Below the pieces are notes generated by a model, which ran no database searches, had not been told where the DNA came from, and saw only the letters and a program-made list of their open reading frames with translations. This document shows, piece after piece, positions 9,354 to 19,091 of a stretch of 64,000 nt of DNA. A program made the position numbers and the translations under genes. The DNA lies in contig JAPPUL010000069.1 of assembly GCA_026874595.1 (NCBI GenBank), positions 370,001 through 434,000 on the forward strand, given 5' to 3'. How positions within the stretch are numbered: position 1 is the stretch's first letter; the number at the start of each line of letters is the position of its first letter. This DNA is from Sipunculus nudus (taxonomy: Eukaryota > Annelida > Sipuncula > Golfingiida > Sipunculidae).

Positions 9354-10007
9354 CTACTGTAGTTCTTTGCGTCTGTAGAAATACTTTGTTTGGTTTATAG
9401 TACCGTCGGATTTAAAGGTCTGTTTTTTAATAACATATTTCATTTCATTATAAAAAGAACGTTTAACCTTAAGCGAGTCCCTAATATAAGTTGTATAAAA
9501 TATATATTTGGCATAGTCTTGCTGGCTTTTTAAGAATGCACCTTTGGTGTATCCGAGTTTCCAATATGTCGGAGGAAGCTTTTCTTTAATATCGATTATA
9601 TTACTTTTGTCAAAAAAGCTTAATGAAACATTATATGCACTTTCTCTATAATTAAAGTGTTTTACATCATTCTGACGTTTTTTAATATAAAAGTCAATAG
9701 CCTCTTTAATAAACTCATGCCATTGTTCTTTGGTTTTGGTATATGAATATAATATCTTGGAATAAGAAAGCTGGTTTACCCCTTTGTTTAGGTCATACTT
9801 TAAAATATAAGCTTCCTTATTTTCTAATAATTTCAAGAAAGAGTTAGCAGCAAATATTTCAAGCATTTCGTTATGGCTGTATATCCTGCCACTACTATTA
9901 CTTTCTAAAGCATTGATATCATCTTCATCAAACGAAATACATGAATTAAGAGTTATAAGAGACACTATAAATATTAAGGAGGTAAAAAGTATAAAAATCC
10001 TTGGCAT
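9354..10007 (-). CDS. Predicted lipoprotein, function unknown
   Basis: 217 residues. The N-terminus MPRIFILFTSLIFIVSLITL followed by NSC is a type II signal peptide with lipobox LNSC (Cys at about 23), so the mature protein should be lipid-anchored in the envelope. The mature part is Lys/Tyr-rich with helical stretches (for example KILYSYTKTKEQWHEFIKEA) and no domain that I know. It is convergent with the 7304 gene, only about 28 bp away, and divergent from the NtrC-type regulator. No function can be assigned. Confidence 0.78.
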   Translation of the reverse strand: MPRIFILFTSLIFIVSLITLNSCISFDEDDINALESNSSGRIYSHNEMLEIFAANSFLKLLENKEAYILKYDLNKGVNQLSYSKILYSYTKTKEQWHEFIKEAIDFYIKKRQNDVKHFNYRESAYNVSLSFFDKSNIIDIKEKLPPTYWKLGYTKGAFLKSQQDYAKYIFYTTYIRDSLKVKRSFYNEMKYVIKKQTFKSDGTINQTKYFYRRKELQ

Positions 10008-10107
10008 AATAAAAATTATAAGTAAAGTTTAAAGAAATAAAAGTATACAAACACCAAAAGTAAATGACCGAGCTTAAAACTCCTTTATTTATTTTAGTTA
10101 CTATTTG

Positions 10108-10116
10108 TGTTATAAT
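10108..10116 (+). promoter_or_regulatory. Extended -10 promoter element
   Basis: TGTTATAAT fits the extended -10 form (TGnTATAAT) of a housekeeping sigma-70 promoter. It lies about 120 bp upstream of the NtrC-type regulator. A good -35 box is not visible at the expected distance, which is common with extended -10 promoters. Assigning it to the regulator is inference from position. Confidence 0.4.
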
Positions 10117-10235
10117 TTATCAATGTAAAGTTATAGAAGAATAGAAATAATAGATAGGAAATAGGATAAAAAAGGATGTTCTAATAATAACTTATAAATC
10201 ATTAAGTACATTGAGAAACAGTTAAAAAAAACATT

Positions 10236-11609
10236 ATGCATAATAAGGATTTTAAAATACTCGTAGTGGATGATGAGCCAAACTTTAGGAACTTCCTAAA
10301 TGATGCACTTGTTCCCGAAGGCTATCCTGTAGACAAAGCAGAAGACGGATTTGAAGGGCTTAAGAAAATAAAAAGCAGAAGATACGACCTTGCGTTTATC
10401 GACATAAAAATACCACGTAAAGACGGACTTACCTTGCTTAAGGAGGCTAAACAGATACAGCCTAATATGCAAGTTATAACGATGTCTGCTCTTAAGAATT
10501 TAGACTCAGTAATTGAATCTATAAAACTAGGTGCATATTACTTTTTAAATAAGCCCATTGATATTGATTTGCTATATAAGTTTGTGAAACAGTTAAAGGA
10601 ATACAAACTTACTGATCAGGAGAAATTAAACTTAAAGAATAATAAATATGGAAGCGATGGCCCTGTAATAATAGGTAACTCAGCAAATCTTCTAAGCGAA
10701 ATAGAAAAAGCAATTAAGATAGCAAAAACAGATGCCTCATGTATAATATTTGGCGAGAGCGGTACCGGTAAAGAGCTTGCATGTGAACTTATCCATAAAG
10801 AAAGTAATAGAAAAACAAAACCACTATATAAAATAAACTGTGCAGCAATTCCAACAAATCTACTTGAGAGTGAATTATTCGGCTACGAAAAGGGAGCCTT
10901 TACAGGAGCTTATAAAACTACTAAGGGAATGTTTGAGCTTGCAGATAAGGGGACATTGTTTTTAGATGAGATAGGGGATATGGAACTATCCTTACAGGCT
11001 AAAATACTTCGCGTACTTGAGAATGGAGAGTTTTACCGTCTTGGCGGGCAGGAGGTCCTTAAAACAAATGTTAGGATAGTATCAGCAACTCATCAGAATC
11101 TATTAAAAAAGATAGAAGAGGGTACGTTTCGTGAGGATTTATATTATAGGTTAAATGTAGTAAATCTAACGCTCCCGCCTCTACGAGAGCGCAAAGAGGA
11201 CATACCGCTTTTAGTTAAATTCTTAATAAACGAGATAAGTAAGAAAAATAGAATCAAGGACAAAGAAATATCGGTAGAAGCACTTAAATACCTTACAAAC
11301 TATCCATTCCATGGGAATATAAGAGAACTTAGCAATCTACTAGAACGGGCATTGGTACTATCAAAAGGCAATATAATAGAACTTGGTGATATAAGCTTTA
11401 CTGGTAAGGCTAATAATAGAAAAGCTGAAAATGATGTTATAAATCTTTCAATAGAGGTTGGAACTTCAATGTCCTCTATAGAGAGGATGGTAATAGAAAA
11501 TACGCTTAGATTATTTGATGGAGATAAAAATAAGACAGCACAAAGCCTTGGCATATCAACTCGTAAAGTGTTTTATAAGATAAAAGAGGATGCCCAAAAT
11601 AAATACTAA
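10236..11609 (+). CDS. Sigma-54-dependent response regulator (NtrC family)
   Basis: 457 residues in three domains. The receiver (1-120) has the acidic pair Asp12-Asp13, phospho-acceptor Asp56 (AFIDIKIP), Ser84 and Lys106. The AAA+ domain has Walker A GESGTGKE (173-180), the sigma-54 contact loop GAFTGA (220-225) and Walker B LFLDEIGD (241-248). The C-terminal Fis-type helix-turn-helix is NKTAQSLGISTRKVFYKI. The intact GAFTGA loop predicts that it opens promoters with sigma-54. No histidine kinase gene is adjacent, so its signal comes from elsewhere. The next gene, a metallophosphoesterase, starts about 40 bp downstream and may be co-transcribed. Family assignment is secure, regulon unknown. 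Confidence 0.93.
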   Translation: MHNKDFKILVVDDEPNFRNFLNDALVPEGYPVDKAEDGFEGLKKIKSRRYDLAFIDIKIPRKDGLTLLKEAKQIQPNMQVITMSALKNLDSVIESIKLGAYYFLNKPIDIDLLYKFVKQLKEYKLTDQEKLNLKNNKYGSDGPVIIGNSANLLSEIEKAIKIAKTDASCIIFGESGTGKELACELIHKESNRKTKPLYKINCAAIPTNLLESELFGYEKGAFTGAYKTTKGMFELADKGTLFLDEIGDMELSLQAKILRVLENGEFYRLGGQEVLKTNVRIVSATHQNLLKKIEEGTFREDLYYRLNVVNLTLPPLRERKEDIPLLVKFLINEISKKNRIKDKEISVEALKYLTNYPFHGNIRELSNLLERALVLSKGNIIELGDISFTGKANNRKAENDVINLSIEVGTSMSSIERMVIENTLRLFDGDKNKTAQSLGISTRKVFYKIKEDAQNKY

Positions 11610-11650
11610 TAGACAATAATGCTTTAAATTATTATATAATTCAATAAGAT

Positions 11651-12961
11651 ATGAGACCTGAAGAAATAAGATATATAATACAAATTGCCTTTCCTTTAGT
11701 ATTCGGCTTAATCTCTATGATTCCCTATATATATCTAAAGCGCTGGATAGGAGTATGGGGTTTATCAAAAGAGAGTAATAAGACATTATTAATAGCATAC
11801 AAGATAGTACTTTTATATTGTCTTGTACCAATGTTCTTTTATTACCTTTTAAAGCTAAATGAATATTATACTGTACTGCCTCTATGGCTTAAACTCTCCT
11901 CTACCTATCCAATATATATATTGATACTAACGATAATGCCTTTAACCATATTACTTACCGCTTTTAGTCTAACTAAATTATTAGTGCGTCCTTTTTTGTT
12001 TTTATATAGAAAGTATCGTAAGAACACTGCAGTAAGGCATTCTGCAAAAGAAAAACTGCCTTTGGATAATAAACATAAAGAGGACACTCTTAAGAACGCT
12101 CTTGAAAGAAGAATTTATATAAAAAAGCTTGCCTTAGCTATTCCTTCCGCTCTACTTACAATTAATACGGTAGGTATTATTAAAAACGAATTTAGCCATA
12201 GAATAACAGATCTTAATATAAAAGATGATAGTCTTAAGGGGCTTAATATCGTACAGATATCCGATATCCACTTTGGCTCTTTTATGGGTCTTGAGCAATT
12301 TATGTTCTTTGCAAAGAAGATTAATGACATTAATCCGGACTTTATTGTTATAACAGGGGATATTATTGATGTTAATCCTGATATGATTCCTACTATGCAA
12401 AAGTGTTTTGAAAGCTTAAATCCTAAAGGCAGAGAGATTTATGTATGTTTGGGGAATCATGACTATTATACCGGCGAACCTCTCATAACTGATGCTCTTA
12501 AGAAACTTAACTTTACTCTCCTTGTAAATGATTCCATAAACGTAAAATATAAAGACTGGGATTTTAATATGCTTGGGCTTGATTATCCATACAGGCTTAC
12601 TGGTATTAAACCTCATATCGAGGAACGACTTGGGCAATACTTGGATACTACATTCTCTTCCATCAAGCATAAAGATAAAAGCAAAACAAATATTCTACTA
12701 TCCCATCATCCAACAACTTTTTCAACAATTAAAAACTATAATGTAAAATTAACTCTATCAGGACATACACACGGTGGGCAACTACTATTTGGCAGGTGGA
12801 ATAATAACATTATAACCCCTTTGCAATTTGTTTATCCTTACCTTAAGGGACATTATAAAACATACAATGACAGGCACTTATATGTAAACAGTGGGCTTGG
12901 CAGCTGGATGCCTTTACGAGTAAATTGTCCTGTTGAAATAACAAATATCAAATTTGTTTAA
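11651..12961 (+). CDS. Membrane-anchored metallophosphoesterase (YaeI/YkuE type)
   Basis: 436 residues. Three hydrophobic segments (about 8-28, 48-72, 85-110) precede a basic linker and a further hydrophobic segment near 160. The calcineurin-like catalytic domain (about 195-436) has QISDIHFGS, VITGDIID, LGNHDYYTG, LLSHHP and LSGHTHGGQ, the full set of dimetal ligands. Members of this group hydrolyse phosphoesters at the membrane, some acting on lipid-linked substrates such as UDP-diacylglucosamine-type lipids; the substrate here is unknown. It follows the NtrC-type gene on the same strand with a 41-bp gap. No missing ligand was noticed. Confidence 0.88.
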   Translation: MRPEEIRYIIQIAFPLVFGLISMIPYIYLKRWIGVWGLSKESNKTLLIAYKIVLLYCLVPMFFYYLLKLNEYYTVLPLWLKLSSTYPIYILILTIMPLTILLTAFSLTKLLVRPFLFLYRKYRKNTAVRHSAKEKLPLDNKHKEDTLKNALERRIYIKKLALAIPSALLTINTVGIIKNEFSHRITDLNIKDDSLKGLNIVQISDIHFGSFMGLEQFMFFAKKINDINPDFIVITGDIIDVNPDMIPTMQKCFESLNPKGREIYVCLGNHDYYTGEPLITDALKKLNFTLLVNDSINVKYKDWDFNMLGLDYPYRLTGIKPHIEERLGQYLDTTFSSIKHKDKSKTNILLSHHPTTFSTIKNYNVKLTLSGHTHGGQLLFGRWNNNIITPLQFVYPYLKGHYKTYNDRHLYVNSGLGSWMPLRVNCPVEITNIKFV

Positions 12962-13011
12962 CATTCTTTTAATTTAATATTCTTTATAATTTAATCTAAT
13001 AGTTAATCTTT

Positions 13012-13045
13012 TAGTACTAAATACTTTGTAGTACTAAATACTTTG
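13012..13045. repeat. 17-bp tandem duplication
   Basis: TAGTACTAAATACTTTG occurs twice head to tail, immediately before the stop codon of the minus-strand outer-membrane protein gene. It fills most of the short gap between two convergent genes. No terminator hairpin with a T-run is evident around it. Confidence 0.9.
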
Positions 13046-13969
13046 CTAGAAAATAACCTTAAGACCGATATATGCGCTTGCTGAGAAAGACAATACCTCA
13101 CGTAACTTACTATAGGATTTTCTAAGCCCTGACGATGAGTTGGCACTGTAGTATATAACTATAGCTCCAATTGGAACATATATTATCTCAACCAGGCTCC
13201 CAAAACTTATATATATATTATTATGTACCCGAAATAAGTTCATTAGGTTAATAGAGACTCCAAGGCCAAGTGCATGATTTTCATAACTTATAGGATGTTG
13301 GAAATCCTCTCTTAAATTCCAATCCGCTGATGCATAATAGTAAGATAAACTGCCTCTTACTATTAAATCTAATATCCAGACCTCTACCGGCCTTAAGGAT
13401 AGCTTTACCCCCCCGAATGCCCCTATCCAATTGTTTTCATAATGAGACTTAAGGTTTTTGATGAGACCTCTCAGGGTTCCAAGCGTATTTATTGCTTGAT
13501 AACCATTTCTTAGCAAATAAGAGCCGCGTCTGAAAAAAGGTCCACCTTGCCCAATCAATGTAAGTTTATCCTTTGTGATTACAATCTTACCAAATCCTAA
13601 GTAAGTTGAAACCACATAGCCTCCTGTGTCGGCATATGCTCTTAAAAACTCCTTCGTCCTGTTAGAACCATTATAATCTGAATCCTGAACCTGCCCATCT
13701 ATTATAGTCCCATAACGAAAAACAACATCAAAATACTTGTTTTTTGCATAAACTAAATCATATGCTAAGTCAAATCCAACAACATGCATCTTTCGCCATG
13801 TAAGCTCAGAGCGTATATTTACATTGCCACTTGAGAAGTTCCATCTAAGATAATCATAACTATAAAATGGATTTATACGAACACTCATATTATAACTATA
13901 TCCATCGGTACTATAAAGCACTGCCAATATTATAAATAAAGAACAGACAACTATACGTAAAAAATTCAA
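13046..13969 (-). CDS. Predicted outer-membrane beta-barrel protein
   Basis: 307 residues with a signal peptide (MNFLRIVVCSLFIILAVLYS, cleavage probably near DGYS). The remainder alternates hydrophobic and polar residues with many aromatic residues (YSYDYLRWNF, FDLAYDLVYAKNKYFDVVFR), as in beta-barrel strands. It ends in SASAYIGLKVIF, a last strand with terminal phenylalanine like the BAM-recognised beta-signal. I cannot name a family. It is convergent with the metallophosphoesterase and followed on the same strand by the small FtsB-like gene upstream. Localisation is an inference from the pattern. Confidence 0.72.
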   Translation of the reverse strand: MNFLRIVVCSLFIILAVLYSTDGYSYNMSVRINPFYSYDYLRWNFSSGNVNIRSELTWRKMHVVGFDLAYDLVYAKNKYFDVVFRYGTIIDGQVQDSDYNGSNRTKEFLRAYADTGGYVVSTYLGFGKIVITKDKLTLIGQGGPFFRRGSYLLRNGYQAINTLGTLRGLIKNLKSHYENNWIGAFGGVKLSLRPVEVWILDLIVRGSLSYYYASADWNLREDFQHPISYENHALGLGVSINLMNLFRVHNNIYISFGSLVEIIYVPIGAIVIYYSANSSSGLRKSYSKLREVLSFSASAYIGLKVIF

Positions 13970-14105
13970 TATTACCTCTAAGAACTGTATCGTTAAAAAC
14001 TACCGTCTGTTCTTCACAAACTTATCTTTATCCACTCCATTGAATAACGTTATTCTTTTAATAATGTTATTTTTTTTACCTTGCTCTCATCCTTAAGAAG
14101 CATTT

Positions 14106-14564
14106 TTAAGATTTATTGTTACCAACAGGAAGTATCAAAACAAGTACAAAAGCTATAGCTACATTTAGTATAAACCCTAGTATTACCTTCTTATTATAAC
14201 TTGCTATATAATCAATGGTCTTTGTTTTATCAGTTTTTCTATACTTACTCTCATACTCCTGTGCTAAAGAATCTAGGAAAGCACTATTTCTTATAACTAA
14301 TATTATATCACCTTTTTTCTTAAAACCATTTTTTCTTGCCTCAAATTCAAGTTGATATTTATCATTATCAAGCAAGGAATCTATCTCATGTTCAAGTTTT
14401 TTAACTTTCTCATACAACACTCTATTTTGAGCTTTTAATTCGTTTAATTGCAAAATCTTAGTTTTATATGATAATAGTCCATTATCCCCAAAGAAAAATA
14501 GATAAAATATTAAAAGTATAAATGCAACTAGTAGAAATGGATAGAGTATAGGCGAGAATTTCAT
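14106..14564 (-). CDS. FtsB/DivIC-like septum protein with an extra C-terminal membrane segment
   Basis: 152 residues: a transmembrane helix at about 6-26, a leucine-zipper-type coiled coil (LNELKAQNRVLYEKVKKLEHEI, about 42-63), then KYQLEFEARKNGFKKKGDII. This last motif closely follows the FtsB/DivIC pattern in which an ARxxxG(Y/L)xKxGE segment comes after the coiled coil. These proteins join FtsL in the divisome. Unusually, there is a second hydrophobic segment at about 127-147 (VILGFILNVAIAFVLVLI), which normal FtsB lacks. An FtsL-like protein is encoded separately at 23976. Family call is moderate because FtsB proteins are short and diverge quickly. Confidence 0.62.
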   Translation of the reverse strand: MKFSPILYPFLLVAFILLIFYLFFFGDNGLLSYKTKILQLNELKAQNRVLYEKVKKLEHEIDSLLDNDKYQLEFEARKNGFKKKGDIILVIRNSAFLDSLAQEYESKYRKTDKTKTIDYIASYNKKVILGFILNVAIAFVLVLILPVGNNKS

Positions 14565-14742
14565 ATAGTCCTTTTTTTTATCTAAATTCTAAATTTATGC
14601 TTTTTAGGCATATCCATAAATTATAGTCATTACTAAATACATTTTTTCTAAAACTACACTATTTTGGTTATAAGTACTATATTAGATTGGGTGTTAATTA
14701 GTTAATAATATTATTATAATTTATTAATTCAAGATCTTTAGT

Positions 14743-17016
14743 ATGAAGAAAAAAAAGTTACTAACAATACTCTTACTTCCTATAACGGCTATAATTATAA
14801 TTATAATCATATCCATTATAGGAACCGCATATTACAACAAAGTTTATAACGAGTATCTAGCCAATCGTAACGATCATATTAAAACACTAAATTATTATAA
14901 ATACTTAATAAACAAAAAAGCTTATCCGCAAATCTTTGTAAAAGCCCCTGTAAGCTTTAATAGTAAAGAGGATATAAAAGATCAATCAATTTATAGTGCA
15001 ACCATAATATATGATATTAATGGCAAGGAAATTGGCAAGTTCTCTAAGGAAGATAGGGATATCGTTGGCCTTAACGATGTTTCACCTCATTTTATCAAGG
15101 CTTTAATAAATTCAGAAGATAGGCAATTTTACAAACATAAAGGCATAAACTACTATGCTATAGCTAATGCTTTGGTGCAAAACCTTTTTGCTGGACGTAT
15201 TGTCCGCGGGGGAAGCACTTTAACACAGCAACTTGCCAAATTGCTTTTTACGACAAGTGAACGTAATCTTCATAGGAAAGTTTATGAGATTATAATTACT
15301 AGAAACCTTATTGAAAAGTATTATGACAAAAACGATATCCTTGAAATGTATGTCAACTACATATACTTTGGGCACAATGTTAATGGGGTTGAAGAGGCTT
15401 CTAAGTTTTATTTTAAAAAGGCTGCTAAAAACTTAAATATAATTGAAGCGGCATTACTCGTTGGCGTCATTCCAAACCCAAGTCTTTTTTCTCCTTTCAA
15501 AAATATAGAACATTCAAAAAAAAAGCATCTTAACGTCCTTAAGTCCATGCATAAACAAGGACTTATTGATAACTCATATATTAAATTGTATGAAGAGTTT
15601 TGGAATACTCATAACTTTAAAAAGATTTATTCAACTAAAAAATATAATGAGTCGCTAAATAAAGCCCCTTATGTAGTTGAGGAGGTTAAACGACAGCTTA
15701 TACGCACTTTAGTTCAAAAAAATATCTTTGATGACGAAAATCAAGCCTTTGACTTTTTACATACTAAAGGACTTCGAATATATACTTATATCGATATGGA
15801 CCTACAGCTTAAGGCTCGGAACATCATTAAAAAACGTCTTATACTTATTAGAAAAAATCTCCTTAAAAAAAAGAAGTTTAGATATTATGACAAAAATAAA
15901 ATACAAGCGGCTTTAATTGCTATTGAACCTAAAACTGGCGGAATTAAAGCTTTTGTTGGCGGTGAGAAGTTTAGTGTTTCTAATCAGTATAATAGAGCCT
16001 TTCAGGCCATGCGACAACCTGGTTCTGCTTTTAAACCTATCTTTTATGCTGCCGCTTTGGATGATAGGCTTATTACCCCTTATTCTTTAGTCTTGGATAA
16101 ATATGAACCTATTTCTTTGAAGCATAATAAAGTTTGGAAAGTTAAAAATTATAATGACCAATACCTTAATAAAAAAATAAGCATAACTAAGGCTATTAAA
16201 ATATCTAGTAATCAAGTTGCTGCGCGTATTGCTTCTGATATCGGTATTAAAAGTGTTAGAAACTTCATTCAACAGGCTTTGGACTTGTCATTTGAAGAGA
16301 GTATAAACCGTTATAAAGATGATCAGTATTCTATTATCCTTGGCTCTGTTGAAATGTCTTTAATTGAACTTGCTACCATCTACTCCACATTCGCTAATAA
16401 AGGCATTTTTGTTAAACCTAAACTTATTAAATATATTAATGACATTACAGGCAAAAGCATCATCATTGAAAATGAGCAAATAAATCCTTTCAAGAAAACT
16501 GTTATATCTAAAGAAGCCGCTTATCTTATTTCTAAAATCTTACAGCAAGTTTTAAACCCTGGGGGAACCGGTTATTATGCCAAGAAAATTGCTAACATCA
16601 ATTTCGATATCGCCGGCAAGTCAGGTACTTCTCAAGATTCTAGAGACCTTTGGTTTGCTGGATTTACTCCTGAATTGTCTGCTGCTGTTTGGGTCGGGCA
16701 TGATGATAGTAAACCCCTTTATGGCACCGGTGGCACCATCGCAGGCCCTATATTTACTCGATTTATGAAGCTCGCTAGCTTATATTACACCTCCTCTTCT
16801 TTCTCTTTTGACAATTCTTATAACTTTGAAACCCAGGACGTTTGTATTGACTCCGGGCTTAAGGCCGTTAAAGGTAAGTGTGTTAATATAAACTATAATG
16901 CCAAGTTTATGTCTAATACTAAGCCTTTACAAGATTGTGACTTGCCTCATGATGAGAACCCTTTTAATCAATTGCTTGGTATTCCGGCTAACACCAAGTC
17001 GTTTGAACAAAATTAG
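14743..17016 (+). CDS. mrcA: Class A penicillin-binding protein (PBP1A-type)
   Basis: 757 residues. A basic N-terminus and membrane anchor (about 5-30) lead into the GT51 glycosyltransferase (ALINSEDRQFYKHKG with catalytic Glu125; GGSTLTQQLAK at about 157-166). The transpeptidase follows: active-site SAFK (Ser428, Lys431), SSN in KISSNQVAAR, and KSGTS near residue 627. It polymerises and cross-links glycan strands on the outer face of the inner membrane. Length and motif order are normal. The first 30 codons are Ile-rich. It stands divergent from the FtsB-like gene and is followed by a small ORF at 17109 on the same strand. Confidence 0.94.
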   Translation: MKKKKLLTILLLPITAIIIIIIISIIGTAYYNKVYNEYLANRNDHIKTLNYYKYLINKKAYPQIFVKAPVSFNSKEDIKDQSIYSATIIYDINGKEIGKFSKEDRDIVGLNDVSPHFIKALINSEDRQFYKHKGINYYAIANALVQNLFAGRIVRGGSTLTQQLAKLLFTTSERNLHRKVYEIIITRNLIEKYYDKNDILEMYVNYIYFGHNVNGVEEASKFYFKKAAKNLNIIEAALLVGVIPNPSLFSPFKNIEHSKKKHLNVLKSMHKQGLIDNSYIKLYEEFWNTHNFKKIYSTKKYNESLNKAPYVVEEVKRQLIRTLVQKNIFDDENQAFDFLHTKGLRIYTYIDMDLQLKARNIIKKRLILIRKNLLKKKKFRYYDKNKIQAALIAIEPKTGGIKAFVGGEKFSVSNQYNRAFQAMRQPGSAFKPIFYAAALDDRLITPYSLVLDKYEPISLKHNKVWKVKNYNDQYLNKKISITKAIKISSNQVAARIASDIGIKSVRNFIQQALDLSFEESINRYKDDQYSIILGSVEMSLIELATIYSTFANKGIFVKPKLIKYINDITGKSIIIENEQINPFKKTVISKEAAYLISKILQQVLNPGGTGYYAKKIANINFDIAGKSGTSQDSRDLWFAGFTPELSAAVWVGHDDSKPLYGTGGTIAGPIFTRFMKLASLYYTSSSFSFDNSYNFETQDVCIDSGLKAVKGKCVNINYNAKFMSNTKPLQDCDLPHDENPFNQLLGIPANTKSFEQN

Positions 17017-17108
17017 TCGCTTTTTCTCTTTTTTTATCCTTAATTTGTAATCTCTTTAGACTCTTACTTGTATTTAGTATATATATATTATTAATTCGGA
17101 GCACTCTC

Positions 17109-17372
17109 ATGGAACAACTAATTTATTCTGCCATCTCGAAGGTCATTTCTCTTATTAATTCTAAGCAAACTGCTTCTTTGGATATCAAAAATACTGAGGC
17201 TAAAATTAATAACTTGCTTGGTATTCTTACGCTCGCTGAAAACTTGAATCTTGCTAACATTAAACACATTAAACGTATCATTATAAGCGCTATCTCTGCT
17301 CTTGAAAAGCATAAGAAATATTTGCTGTTTCAAAACCCTTCAATTACTTCTCATTCTATAAAATCTAACTAA
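17109..17372 (+). CDS. Small hypothetical protein
   Basis: 87 residues, mostly helical, with no signal or membrane segment: MEQLIYSAISKVISLINSKQ, then two more amphipathic helices. A GGAG at 17098-17101 gives a plausible ribosome-binding site 8 bases before the ATG. It follows the penicillin-binding protein on the same strand by about 90 bp and is convergent with the transporter pseudogene. I recognise no family. It could be a genuine small helical protein, but this rests only on start signals and context. Confidence 0.5.
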   Translation: MEQLIYSAISKVISLINSKQTASLDIKNTEAKINNLLGILTLAENLNLANIKHIKRIIISAISALEKHKKYLLFQNPSITSHSIKSN

Positions 17373-17390
17373 ATGTCCTCTTTTATATAC

Positions 17391-18915
17391 TCATCTGTGC
17401 GGCTTTTCATTTATATTATGTCGCCATCCCTGCCCTGTTAGAATAAATGATATCAATAAAGTAAGCACTAGCCAGCCAATTCCTATTAACAATACTTCGT
17501 ATACTTTATAATTACCGTAGGTATTGCTAACATCCTTTATTAGGGCGGTGCCTATTATTACAAGCAGTATTATCGGAACCATAAACCTTATTACATAGTC
17601 CCATATACGCCCAAGCTGCATATTTGTTGTTTTGTTTATATGTTGTCTGAATATGATATATGAAAAATCCAACCCACTACTAGGCATTCTAGAAATCCTA
17701 CAACCAGCACTCCATAAGTTGTTAGAAAATGATCTACTATGTCTATCCAATAAATCCCTGCTCCTGTTGCAAATATTATTCCTCCTGAAAAACCTAATAG
17801 CGTTACTACTGTTACTACTACCTTCCTCCTCCACAGAAATTTATCTACTATTGCTGATACGAAAGCTTCTATTATTGATATTGCTGATGAAAAGCCCGCT
17901 ACAACAAGCGATACAAAAAATAATATTCCAAATGCTTTCCCTATAAACGGTGATAGCGTATCGTGCATTAGGTTTAGTGCTTGGGGATACGCTATAAACG
18001 CAAGCCCTATCCCGTTTGCTACTACCTCTTCCACTCCCTTGCCACTTGATTGTGCCATGAACCCAAGTACCGCAAATATTGCAAAGCCAGCAAATATTGC
18101 AAAGCCACTATCCATAAGTGCTGTCGTTATTGCTGCTTTTGGGAGATTTGCATCCTTAGGCAGGTAACTTGAATACGTTATCATTATTCCAAAACCAAGC
18201 CCAAGTGAGAAAAATACTTGGCTATACGCATTAAGCCATACCTTAGGTTCCCATAACTTAGAAAAATCAGGTACAAAATAAGACTTTAATCCTTCTCCTG
18301 CTCCTTCTAAGGTGAAACTCCATACTACCAATATGCTCATCAATAATAATAATAACGGAATGAACACTTTATTTGCTATCTCAAAGCCCGCGTCTAACTC
18401 CTTTATATATTATGTACCACCCCAAAAGCCATACTAGGAACAAGCCTAATACTATCTCCAGCTGTAAACTCCCAAACTCAAACGGACCTCCTGTCTTCCC
18501 TAAAAAATCATTATTAAAAAAAACCTATTACGTCCTTGCCCCAAGACAAATTTAATGCATAGCGTACATAGTTTACGCACCAGGATATTATTACCGTATA
18601 GTATAGTGCTATGCCAAATATTAGAAAAACTACCGTCCACCATCCAAGCCATTACCATCTCTTGCTATATTTTACAAACGCAAGAGGTGGGCTCCCAAGC
18701 CGCTCATGCCCTATCCCAAATTCAAGAATTAACAAGGGTATCCCAACACTTAGCAGGGCTATAAAATAGGGTATTAAAAACTCACCCCCACACTCTCGTA
18801 TCTATATTCTAAAAAAACATATATTTCCAAACCCTATCGCTTAGCCTAATGCTGTCATCAAAAAAAAAACATAACTACTTCCCCATTGTTCATCACTTTG
18901 CTTATATATTGCCAT
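17391..18915 (-). pseudogene. Decayed sodium:neurotransmitter symporter (NSS/SNF family)
   Basis: Read from ATG 18915 on the minus strand, the frames join into one NSS transporter of about 500 residues. It begins SDEQWGSS, has AIGFGN for the sodium-site loop, and continues through GLGFGIMITYSSYL and GFSSAISIIEAFVSA. I count at least six lesions: TAA at 18841-18843, TAG at 18802-18804, TAA at 18652-18654, an extra T in the T8 run (18516-18523), an extra G near 18387-18389, and a frameshift near 17640-17680. The conserved Trp after GFGNI is also replaced by Cys. The longest surviving piece is 18367-17636. Such transporters import amino acids or similar solutes with sodium. Loss seems old enough for several independent mutations, so sequencing error is unlikely. 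Confidence 0.88.
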
Positions 18916-19000
18916 CCACTACTCTTTACCTTTTATTAGCATTCCAGGTAAAAACAATAACAGCATAAAATATATATTATCCTTCCATACTACGCTCCCT

Positions 19001-19066
19001 CTACTCTCCCTCTACTCTCCCCCTACTCTCCCCCTACTCTCCCCCTACTCTCCCCCTACTCTCCCT
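19001..19066. repeat. 11-bp tandem repeat, six copies
   Basis: CTACTCTCCC(C/T) is repeated six times with a period of exactly 11 bp. It lies between the aldolase gene and the 5' end of the transporter pseudogene, both on the minus strand, where the transporter promoter would have been. Purine/pyrimidine asymmetry is complete apart from one A per unit. Changes in copy number would move any promoter by about one helical turn. Confidence 0.95.
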
Positions 19067-19091
19067 CTTTTACCATTTTCTTATTTTTTTA

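Noticed and set aside
16577-16768. 63-residue ORF with hydrophobic stretches
   Set aside because: It is out of frame within the transpeptidase domain of the penicillin-binding protein.
18373-18764. Two small plus-strand ORFs
   Set aside because: They are antisense to the transporter pseudogene, whose minus-strand homology is continuous there.
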